64,000 nucleotides of DNA from Aulostomus chinensis. Its lineage: Eukaryota; Chordata; Actinopteri; Syngnathiformes; Aulostomidae. The notes under the pieces were generated by a model, which saw nothing but the letters and a program-made list of their open reading frames with translations, ran no database searches and was not told the DNA's origin. The stretch's first letter is position 1; the number at the start of each line of letters is the position of its first letter. The position numbers were made by a program, and so were the translations under genes. Shown here in pieces: positions 51,029-62,242 of this stretch. The stretch spans positions 124,001 to 188,000 of the forward strand of contig JBBMOA010000043.1 of NCBI GenBank assembly GCA_037954235.1, written 5' to 3'.

Positions 51029-51776
51029 TACAGGAGTTCTGCATGAAGTGTTCATTTTGGCCTTCTCTCGCTGAGAAAACACTATTTGTGACCTATGATA
51101 CAAAAATGCCATAACTTTTGTTCAAAGTGAGTTTTCAGTCAAGTTTCAACCTGAAAGCATAGAAAGATGCATGAACTTGAAGTTACAGATTGATTTCAGT
51201 GAGTTTTCATCAAAATACAGGAGTTCTGCATGAAGTGTTCATTTTGGCCTTCTCTCGCTGAGAAAACACTATTTGTGACCTGTGAAACAAAAATGCCATA
51301 ACTTTTGTTCAAAGTGATTTTTCAGTCAAGTTTCAACCTGAAAGAATAGAAACATGCATAAACTTGAAGTTACAGCTTGATTTCAGTGAGTTTTCATCAA
51401 AATACAGGAGTTCTGCATGAAGTGTTCATTTTTGCCTTCTCTCGCTGAGAAACACTATTTGTGACCTGTGATACAAAAATGCCATACCTTTTGTTCAAAG
51501 TGAGTTTTCAGTCAAGTTTCAACCTGAAAGCATAGAAAGATGCATAAACTTGAAGTTACAGCTTGATTTCAGTGAGTTTTTCATCAAAATACAGGAGTTC
51601 TGCATGAAGTGTTCATTTTGGACTTCTCTCGCTGAGAAAACGCTATTTGTGACCTGCGACACAGAACAGCCATAACTTTTGTTCAAAGTGAGTTTTCAGT
51701 CAAGTTTCAACCTGAAAGCATAGAAAGATTCATAAACTTGAAGTTACAGCTTGATTTCAGTGAGTTTTCATAAAAA

Positions 51777-53459
51777 TACCGGAGTTCTGCATGAAGTGTT
51801 CATTTTGGCCTTCTCTCGCTGAGAAAACACTATTTGTGACCTGTGATACAAAAATGCCATAACTTTTGTTCAAAGTGAGTTTTCAGTCAAGTTTCAACCT
51901 GAAAGCATAGAAAGATGCATAAACTTGAAGTTACAGCTTGATTTCAGTGAGTTTTCATCAAAATACAGGAGTTATGCATGAAGTGTTCATTTTGGCCTTC
52001 TCTCGCTGAGAAAACACTATTTGTGACCTGTGATAAAAAAATGCCATAACTTTTGTTCAAAGTGAGTTTTCAGTCAAGTTTCAACCTGAAAGCATAGAAA
52101 GATGCATAAACTTGGAGTTACAGCTTGATTTCAGTGAATTTTCATCAAAATACAGGAGTTCTGCATGAAGTGTTCATTTTGGCCTTCTCTCGCTGAGAAA
52201 ACACTATTTGTGACCTGTGACACAAAAATGCCATAACTTTTTTTAAAAGTGAGTTTTCAGTCAAGTTTCAACCTGAAATCATAGAAAGATGCATAAACTT
52301 GAAGTTACAGGTTGATTTCAGTGAGTTTTCATCAAAATACAGGAGTTCTGCATGAAGTGTTCATTTTGGCCTTCTCTCGCTGAGAAAACGCTATTTGTGA
52401 CCTGCGACACAGAACAGCCACAACTTTTGTTCAAAGTGAGTTTTCAGTCAAGTTTCAACCTGAAACCATAGAAAGATGCATAAACTTGAATTTACAGGTG
52501 GATTTCAGTGAGTTTTCATCAAAATACAGGAGTTCTGCATGAAGTGTTCATTTTTGCCTTCTCTCGCTGAGAAAACACTATTTGTGAACTGTGATACAAA
52601 AATGCCATACCTTTTTTTAAAAGTGAGTTTTCAGTCAAGTTTCAACCTGAAAGCATAGAAAGATTCATAAACTTGAAGTTACAGCTTGATTTCAGTGAGT
52701 TTTCATAAAAATACCGGAGTTCTGCATGAAGTGTTCATTTTGGCCTTCTCTCGCTGAGAAAACACTATTTGTGACCTGTGATACAAAAATGCCATAACTT
52801 TTGTTCAAAGTGAGTTTTCAGTCAAGTTTCAACCTGAAAGCATAGAAAGATGCATAAACTTGAAGTTACAGCTTGATTTCAGTGAGTTTTCATCAAAATA
52901 CAGGAGTTCTGCATGAAGTGTTCTTTTTGGCCTTCTCTCGCTGAGAAAACACTATTTGTGACCTGTGATACAAAAATGCCATAACTTTTCTTCAAAGTGA
53001 GTTTTCAGTCAAGTTTCAACCTGAAAGCATAGAAAGATGCATAAACTTGGAGTTACAGCTTGATTTCAGTGAATTTTCATCAAAATACAGGAGTTCTGCA
53101 TGAAGTGTTCATTTTGGCCTTCTCTCGCTGAGAAAACACTATTTGTGACCTGTGACACAAAAATGCCATAACTTTTTTTAAAAGTGAGTTTTCAGTCAAG
53201 TTTCAACCTGAAATCATAGAAAGATGCATAAACTTGAAGTTACAGGTTGATTTCAGTGAGTTTTCATCAAAATACAGGAGTTCTGCATGAAGTGTTCATT
53301 TTGGCCTTCTCTCGCTGAGAAAACGCTATTTGTGACCTGCGACACAGAACAGCCACAACTTTTGTTCAAAGTGAGTTTTCAGTCAAGTTTCAACCTGAAA
53401 CCATAGAAAGATGCATAAACTTGAATTTACAGGTGGATTTCAGTGAGTTTTCATCAAAA
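51777..53459 (+). repeat. 5-mer repeat (935 bp), two copies
   Basis: Copy 1 (51777-52711): TACCGGAG A; a monomer with CTTGGAG and AGTGAATTTT; an A with GTGACACAAA, TTTTTTTAAAAG and AAATCATAG; a B with CCACAAC, GAAACCATAG and GAATTTAC; an A with GTGAACTG and CATACC. The first four recur at 52712-53459. The offset of the rare GTGACACAAA marker is 935 bp. Confidence 0.86.
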
Positions 53460-56400
53460 TACAGGAGTTCTGCATGAAGTGTTCATTTTGGCCTTCTCTC
53501 ACTGAGAAAACACTATTTGTGACCTGTGATACAAAAATGCCATAACTATATTTAAAGTGAGTTTTCAGTCAAGTTTCAACCTGAAAGCATAGAAAGATGC
53601 ATAAACTTGAAGTTACAGCTTGATTTCAGTGAATTTTCATCAAAATACAGGAGTTCTGCATGAAGTGTTCATTTTGGCCTTCTCTCGCTGAGAAAACACT
53701 ATTTGTGACCTGTGATACAAAAATGCCATAACTTTTTTTTAAAGTGAGTTTTCAGTCAAGTTTCAACCTGAAAGCTTAGAAAGATGCATAAACTTGAAGT
53801 TACAGCTTGATTTCAGTGAGTTTTCATCAAAATACAGGAGTTCTGCATGAAGTGTTCTTTTTGGCCTTCTCTCGCTGAGAAAACACTATTTGTGACCTGT
53901 GATACAAAAATGCCATAACTTTTCTTCAAAGTGACTTTTCAGTCAAGTTTCAACCTGAAAGCATAGAAAGATGCATAAACTTGAAGTTACAGGTGGATTT
54001 AAGTGAGTTTTCATCAAAATACAGGAGTTCTGCATGAAGTGTTCATTTTGGCCTTCTCTCGCTGAGAAAACAATATTTGTGACCTGTGATACAAAAATGC
54101 CATAACTTTTTTTAAAGTGAGTTTTAAGTCAAGTTTCAACCTGAAAGCTTAGAAAGATGCATAAACTTGAAGTTACAGCTTGATTTCAGTGAGTTTTCAT
54201 CAAAATACAGGAGTTCTGCATGAAGTGTTCTTTTTGGCCTTCTCTCGCTGAGAAAACACTATTTGTGACCTGTGATACAAAAATGCCATAACTTTTGTTC
54301 AAAGTGAGTTTTCAGTCAAGTTTCAACCTGAAAGCATAGAAAGATGCATAAACTTGAAGTTACAGCTTGATTTCAGTGAGTTTTCATCAAAATACAGGAG
54401 TTCTGCATGAAGTGTTCATCTTGGCCTTCTCTCGCTGAGAAAACGCTATTTGTGACCTGTGATACAAAAATGCCATAACTTTTGTTCAAAGTGAGTTTTC
54501 AGTCAAGTTTCAACCTGAAATCATAGAAAGATGCATAAACTTGAAGTTACAGGTTGATTTCAGTGAGTTTTCATCAAAATACAGGAGTTCTTCATGAAGT
54601 GTTCATTTTGGCCTTCTCTCGCTGAGAAAACGCTATTTGTGACCTGCGACACAGAACAGCCACAACTTTTGTTCAAGGTGAGTTTTCAGTCAAGTTTCAA
54701 CCTGAAAGCATAGAAAGATGCATAAACTTGAAGTTACAGGTGGATTTCAGTGAGTTTTCATCAAAATACAGGAGTTCTACATGAAGTGTTCATTTTAGCC
54801 TTCTCTCACTGAGAAAACACTATTTGTGACCTGTGATACAAAAATGCCATAACTTTTTTTAAAGTGAGTTTTCAGTCAAGTTTCAACCTGAAAGCTTAGA
54901 AAGATGCATAAACTTGAAGTTACAGCTTGATTTCAGTGAGTTTTCATCAAAATACAGGAGTTCTGCATGAAGTGTTCATTTAGGACTTCTGTCGCTGAGA
55001 AAACACTATTTGTGATGTGTGATACAAAAATGCCATAACTTTTGTTCAAAGTGAGTTTTCAGTCAAGTTTCAACCTGAAAGCAAAGAAAGATGCAAAACC
55101 TTGAAGTTACAGCTTGATTTCAGTGAGTTTTCATCAAAATACAGGAGTTCTGCATGAAGTGTTAATTTTGGCCTCCTCTCGCTGAGAAAACGCTATTTGT
55201 GACCTGCGACACAGAACATCCATAACTTTTGTTCAAAGTGAGTTTTCAGTCAAGTTTCAACCTGAAAACATAGAAAGATGCATAAACTTGAAGTTACAGC
55301 TTGATTTCAGTGAGTTTTCATCAAAATACAGGAGTTATGCATGAAGTGTTCATTTTGGCCTTCTCTCGCTGAGAAAACACTATTTGTGACCTGTGATAAA
55401 AAAATGCCATAACTTTTGTTCAAAGTGAGTTTTCAGTCAAGTTTCAACCTGAAAGCATAGAAAGATGCATAAACTTGAAGTTACAGCTTGATTTCAGTGA
55501 ATTTTCATCAAAATACAGGAGTTCTGCATGAAGTGTTCATTTTGGCCTTCTGTCGCTGAGAAAACACTATTTGTGATGTGTGATACAAAAATGCCATAAC
55601 TTTTGTTCAAAGTGAGTTTTCAGTCAAGTTTCCACCTGAAAACATAGAAAGATGCATAAACTTGAAGTTACAGGTGGATTTCAGTGAGTTTTCATCAAAA
55701 TACAGGAGTTCTGCATGAAGTGTTCATTTTGGCCTTCTCTCGCTGAGAAAACACTATTTGTGACCTGCGACACAGAACAGCCACAACTTTTGTTCAAAAT
55801 GAGTTTTCAGTCAAGTTTCAACCTGAAAGCATAGAAAGATGCATAAACTTGAATTTACAGTTGGATTTCAGTGAGTTTTCATCAAAATACAGGAGTTCTG
55901 CATGAAGTTTTCATTTTGGCCTTCTCTCACTGAGAAAACACTATTTGTGACCTGTGATACAAAAATGCCATAACTATTTTTAAAGTGAGTTTTCAGTCAA
56001 GTTTCAACCTGAAAGCTTAGAAAGATGCATAAACTTGAAGTTACAGCTTGATTTCAGTGAGTTTTAATCAAAATACAGGAGTTCTGCATGAAGTGTTCAT
56101 TTTGGCCTTCTGTCGCTGAGAAAACACTATTTGTGATGTGTGATACAAAAATGCCATAACTTTTGTTCAAAGTGAGTTTTCAGTCAAGATTCCACCTGAA
56201 AACATAGAAAGATGCATAAACTTGAAGTTACAGCTTGATTTCAGTGAGTTTTCATCAAAATACAGGAGTTCTGCATGAAGTGTTCTTTTTGGCCTTCTCT
56301 CGCTGAGAAAACACTATTTGTGACCTGTGATACAAAAATGCCATAACTTTTCTTCAAAGTGAGTTTTAAGTCAAGTTTCAACCTGAAAGCATAGAAAGAT

Positions 56401-57195
56401 GCATAAACTTGAAGTTACAGGTGGATTTCAGTGAGTTTTCATCAAAATACAGGAGTTCTGCATGAAGTGTTCATTTTGGCCTTCTCTCGCTGAGAAAACA
56501 CTATTTGTGACCTGTGATACAAACATGCCATAACTTTTGTTCAAAGTGAGTTTTCAGTCAAGTTTCAACCTGAAAGCATAGAAAGATGCATAAACTTGAA
56601 GTTACAGCTTGATTTCAGTGAGTTTTCATCAAAATACAGGAGTTCTGCATGAAGTGTTCATTTTGGCCTTCTCTCGCTGAGAAAACACTATTTGTGACCT
56701 GTGATACAAAAATGCCATAACTTTTTTTAAAAGTGAGTTTTCAGTCAAGTTTCAACCTGAAAGCATAGAAAGATGCATAAACTTGAAGTTACAGCTTGAT
56801 TTCAGTGAGTTTTCATCAAAATACCGGAGTTCTGCATGAAGTGTTCATTTTGGCCTTCTCTCGCTGAGAAAACACTATTTGTGACCTGTGATACAAAAAT
56901 GCCATAACTTTTGTTCAAAGTGAGTTTTCAGTCAAGTTTCAACCTGAAAGCTTAGAAAGATGCATAAACTTGAAGTTACAGCTTGATTTCAGTGAGTTTT
57001 CATCAAAATACAGGAGTTCTGCATGAAGTGTTCATTTTGGCCTTCTCTCGCTGAGAAAACACTATTTGTGACCTGTGATACAAAAATGCCATAACTTTTG
57101 TTCAAAGTGAGTTTTCAGTCAAGTTTCAACCTGAAAGCTTAGAAAGATGCATAAACTTGAAGTTACAGCTTGATTTCAGTGAGTTTTCATCAAAA
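53460..57195 (+). repeat. Diverged segment leading to the 5-mer cluster
   Basis: Twenty monomers of mixed type, many with a collapsed T/A tract (CTATATTTAAAG, CTATTTTTAAAG, CTTTTTTTAAAG) that is 1 bp short. The GCTTAG mark at 129-134 is frequent. Monomers at 55888, 56074, 56261 and 56448 (TATTTTTAAAG/GCTTAG; GATGTGTGAT with AAGATTCCACC; GTTCTTTTT/CTTC/TTAAGTC; ACAAACATG) foreshadow the next block in the same order. Confidence 0.78.
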
Positions 57196-60185
57196 TACAG
57201 GAGTTCTGCATGAAGTGTTCATTTTGGCCTTCTGTCGCTGAGAAAACACTATTTGTGATGTGTGATACAAAAATGCCATAACTTTTGTTCAAAGTGAGTT
57301 TTCAGTCAAGTTTCAACCTGAAAGCATAGAAAGATGCATAAACTTGAATTTACAGGTGGATTTCAGTGAGTTTTCATCAAAATACAGGAGTTCTGCATGA
57401 AGTGTTCATTTTGGCCTTCTCTCACTGAGAAAACACTATTTGTGACCTGTGATACAAAAATGCCATAACTATTTTTAAAGTGAGTTTTCAGTCAAGTTTC
57501 AACCTGAAAGCTTAGAAGGATGCATAAACTTGAAGTTACAGCTTGATTTCAGTGAGTTTTCATCAAAATACAGGAGTTCTGCATGAAGTGTTCATTTTGG
57601 CCTTCTGTCGCTGAGAAAACACTATTTGTGATGTGTGATACAAAAATGCCATAACTTTTGTTCAAAGTGAGTTTTCAGTCAAGATTCGACCTGAAAACAT
57701 AGAAAGATGCATAAACTTGAAGTTACAGCTTGATTTCAGTGAGTTTTCATCAAAATACAGGAGTTCTGCATGGAGTGTTCTTTTTGGCCTTCTCTCGCTG
57801 AGAAAACACTATTTGTGACCTGTGATACAAAAATGCCATAACTTTTCTTCAAAGTGAGTTTTAAGTCAAGTTTCAACCTGAAAGCATAGAAAGATGCATA
57901 AACTTGAAGTTACAGGTGGATTTCAGTGAGTTTTCATCAAAATACAGGAGTTCTGCATGAAGTGTTCATTTTGGCCTTCTCTCGCTGAGAAAACACTATT
58001 TGTGACCTGTGATACAAACATGCCATAACTTTTGTTCAAAGTGAGTTTTCAGTCAAGTTTCAACCTGAAAGCATAGAAAGATGCATAAACTTGAAGTTAC
58101 AGCTTGATTTCAGTGAGTTTTCATCAAAATACAGGAGTTCTGCATGAAGTGTTCATTTTGGCCTTCTGTCGCTGAGAAAACACTATTTGTGATGTGTGAT
58201 ACAAAAATGCCATAACTTTTGTTCAAAGTGAGTTTTCAGTCAAGTTTCAACCTGAAAGCATAGAAAGATGCATAAACTTGAATTTACAGGTGGATTTCAG
58301 TGAGTTTTCATCAAAATACAGGAGTTCTGCATGAAGTGTTCATTTTGGCCTTCTCTCACTGAGAAAACACTATTTGTGACCTGTGATACAAAAATGCCAT
58401 AACTATTTTTAAAGTGAGTTTTCAGTCAAGTTTCAACCTGAAAGCTTAGAAGGATGCATAAACTTGAAGTTACAGCTTGATTTCAGTGAGTTTTCATCAA
58501 AATACAGGAGTTCTGCATGAAGTGTTCATTTTGGCCTTCTGTCGCTGAGAAAACACTATTTGTGATGTGTGATACAAAAATGCCATAACTTTTGTTCAAA
58601 GTGAGTTTTCAGTCAAGATTCGACCTGAAAACATAGAAAGATGCATAAACTTGAAGTTACAGCTTGATTTCAGTGAGTTTTCATCAAAATACAGGAGTTC
58701 TGCATGGAGTGTTCTTTTTGGCCTTCTCTCGCTGAGAAAACACTATTTGTGACCTGTGATACAAAAATGCCATAACTTTTCTTCAAAGTGAGTTTTAAGT
58801 CAAGTTTCAACCTGAAAGCATAGAAAGATGCATAAACTTGAAGTTACAGGTGGATTTCAGTGAGTTTTCATCAAAATACAGGAGTTCTGCATGAAGTGTT
58901 CATTTTGGCCTTCTCTCGCTGAGAAAACACTATTTGTGACCTGTGATACAAACATGCCATAACTTTTGTTCAAAGTGAGTTTTCAGTCAAGTTTCAACCT
59001 GAAAGCATAGAAAGATGCATAAACTTGAAGTTACAGCTTGATTTCAGTGAGTTTTCATCAAAATACAGGAGTTCTGCATGAAGTGTTCATTTTGGCCTTC
59101 TCTCGCTGAGAAAACACTATTTGTGACCTGTGATACAAAAATGCCATAACTTTTTTTAAAAGTGAGTTGTCAGTCAAGTTTCAACCTGAAAGCATAGAAA
59201 GATGCATAAACTTGAAGTTACAGCTTGATTTCAGTGAGTTTTCATCAAAATACAGGAGTTCTGCATGAAGTGTTCATTTTGGCCTTCTCTCGCTGAGAAA
59301 ACGCTATTTGTGACCTGCGACACAGAACAGCCATAACTTTTGTTCAAAGTGAGTTTTCAGTCAAGTTTCAACCTGAAAGCATAGAAAGATGCATAAACTT
59401 GAAGTTACAGCTTGATTTCAGTGAGTTTTCATCAAAATACCGGAGTTCTGCATGAAGTGTTCATTTTGGCCTTCTCTCGCTGAGAAAACACTATTTGTGA
59501 CCTTTGATACAAAAATGCCATAACTTTTGTTCAAAGTGAGTTTTCAGTCAAGTTTCAACCTGAAAGCTTAGAAAGATGCATAAACTTGAAGTTACAGCTT
59601 GATTTCAGTGAGTTTTCATCAAAATACAGGAGTTCTGCATGGAGTGTTCTTTTTGGCCTTCTCTCGCTGAGAAAACACTATTTGTGACCTGTGATACAAA
59701 AATGCCATAACTTTTCTTCAAAGTGAGTTTTAAGTCAAGTTTCAACCTGAAAGCATAGAAAGATGCATAAACTTGAAGTTACAGGTGGATTTCAGTGAGT
59801 TTTCATCAAAATACAGGAGTTCTGCATGAAGTGTTCATTTTGGCCTTCTCTCGCTGAGAAAACACTATTTGTGACCTGTGATACAAACATGCCATAACTT
59901 TTGTTCAAAGTGAGTTTTCAGTCAAGTTTCAACCTGAAAGCATAGAAAGATGCATAAACTTGAAGTTACAGCTTGATTTCAGTGAGTTTTCATCAAAATA
60001 CAGGAGTTCTGCATGAAGTGTTCATTTTGGCCTTCTCTCGCTGAGAAAACACTATTTGTGACCTGTGATACAAAAATGCCATAACTTTTTTTAAAAGTGA
60101 GTTGTCAGTCAAGTTTCAACCTGAAAGCATAGAAAGATGCATAAACTTGAAGTTACAGCTTGATTTCAGTGAGTTTTCATCAAAA
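57196..60185 (+). repeat. 5-mer repeat cluster (934-935 bp), two full copies and a partial third
   Basis: The unit is: CTGTCG with GATGTGTGAT and GAATTTAC; CACTG with TATTTTTAAAG, GCTTAG and AAGGATGC; CTGTCG with AAGATTCGACC; GCATGGAGTG with GTTCTTTTT and TTAAGTC; ACAAACATG A. Copies are 57196-58129 and 58130-59063. AAGATTCGAC falls at 57681 and 58615. The GCATGGAGTG, ACAAACATG and TGAGTTGTCAG monomers of 58690-59250 recur at 59625-60185. Confidence 0.88.
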
Positions 60186-62242
60186 TACAGGAGTTCTGCA
60201 TGAAGTGTTCATTTTGGCCTTCTCTCGCTGAGAAAACACTATTTGTGACCTGTGATACAAAAATGCCATAACTTTTGTTCAAAGTGAGTTTTCAGTCAAG
60301 TTTCAACCTGAAAGCTTAGAAAGATGCATAAACTTGAAGTTACAGCTTGATTTCAGTGAGTTTTCATCAAAATACAGGAGTTCTGCATGAAGTGTTCATT
60401 TTGGCCTTCTGTTGCTGAGAAAACACTATTTGTGATGTGTGATACAAAAATGCCATAACTTTTGTTCAAAGTGAGTTTTCAGTCAAGTTTCAACCTGATA
60501 GCAAAGAAAGATGCATAACCTTGAAGTTACAGCTTGATTTCAGTGAGTTTTCATCAAAATACAGGAGTTATGCATGAAGTGTTAATTTTGTCCTCCTTTC
60601 GCTGAGAAAACGCTATTTGTGACCTGCGACACAGAACATCCATAACTTTTGTTCAAAGTGAGTTTTCAGTCAAGTTTCAACCTGAAAACATAGAAAGATG
60701 CATAAACTTGAAGTTACAGCTTGATTTCAGTGAGTTTTCATCAAAATACAGGAGTTCTGCCTGAAGTGTTCATTTTGGCCTTCTCTCGCTGAGAAAACAC
60801 TATTTGTGACCTGTGATACAAAAATGCCATAACTTTTGTTCAAAGTGAGTTTTCAGTCAAGTTTCAACCTGAAAGCAAAGAAAGATGCATAACCTTGAAG
60901 TTACAGCTTGATTTCAGTGAGTTTTCATCAAAATACAGGAGTTATGCATGAAGTGTTAATTTTGGCCTCCTCTCGCTGAGAAAACGCTATTTGTGACCTG
61001 CGACACAGAACATCCATAACTTTTGTTCAAAGTGAGTTTTCAGTCAAGTTTCAACCTGAAAGCAAAGATAGATGCATAACCTTGAAGTTACAGCTTGATT
61101 TCAGTGAGTTTTCATCAAAATACAGGAGTTATGCATGAAGTGTTAATTTTGGCCTCCTCTCGCTGAGAAAACGCTATTTGTGACCTGCGACACAGAACAT
61201 CCATAACTTTTGTTCAAAGTGAGTTTTCAGTCAAGTTTCAACCTGAAAGCATAGAAAGATGCATAAACTTGAAGTTACAGCTTGATTTCAGTGAGTTTTC
61301 ATCAAAATACAGGAGTTCTGCATGAAGTGTTCATTTTGGCCTTCTCTCGCTGAGAAAACACTATTTGTGACCTGTGATACAAAAATGCCATAACTTTTGT
61401 TCAAAGTGAGTTTTCAGTCAAGTTTCAACCTGAAAGCATAGAAAGATGCATAAACTTGAAGTTACAGCTTGATTTCAGTGAGTTTTCATCAAAATACAGG
61501 AGTTCTGCATGAAGTGTTCATTTTGGCCTTCTCTCGCTGAGAAAACACTATTTGTGACCTGTGATACAAAAATGCCATAACGTTTGTTCAAAGTGAGTTT
61601 TCAGTCAAGTTTCAACCTGAAAGCAAAGAAAGATGCATAACCTTGAAGTTACAGCTTGATTTCAGTGAGTTTTCATCAAAATACAGGAGTTCTGCATGAA
61701 GTGTTAATTTTGGCCTCCTCTCGCTGAGAAAACGCTATTTGTGACCTGCGACACAGAACATCCATAACTTTTGTTCAAAGTGAGTTTTCAGTCAAGTTTC
61801 AACCTGAAAACATAGAAAGATGCATAAACTTGAAGTTACAGCTTGATTTCAGTGAGTTTTCATCAAAATACAGGAGTTCTGCATGAAGTGTTCATTTTGG
61901 CCTTCTCTCGCTGAGAAAACACTATTTTTGACCTGTGATACAAAAATGCCATAACTTTTGTTCAAAGTGAGTTTTCAGTCAAGTTTCAACCTGAAAGCAA
62001 AGAAAGATGCATAACCTTGAAGTTACAGCTTGATTTCAGTGAGTTTTCATCAAAATACAGGAGTTATGCATGAAGGGTTCTTTTTGGCCTTCTCTCGCTG
62101 AGAAAACACTATTTGTGACCTGTGATACAAACATGCCATAACTTTTGTTCAAAGTGAGTTTTCAGTCAAGTTTCAACCTGAAAGCATAGAAAGATGCATA
62201 AACTTGAAGTTACAGCTTGATTTCAGTGAGTTTTCATCAAAA
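60186..62242 (+). repeat. Segment rich in D-C dimers (11 monomers)
   Basis: C monomers sit at 60560, 60934, 61121 and 61682, each preceded by a monomer with GCAAAG and ATAACC. The monomer at 60934 is both C at its left end and D at its right end, so C follows C directly. Private changes include TTGTCCTCCTTTCG at 60560 and CATAACGTTTG at 61495. Confidence 0.82.
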
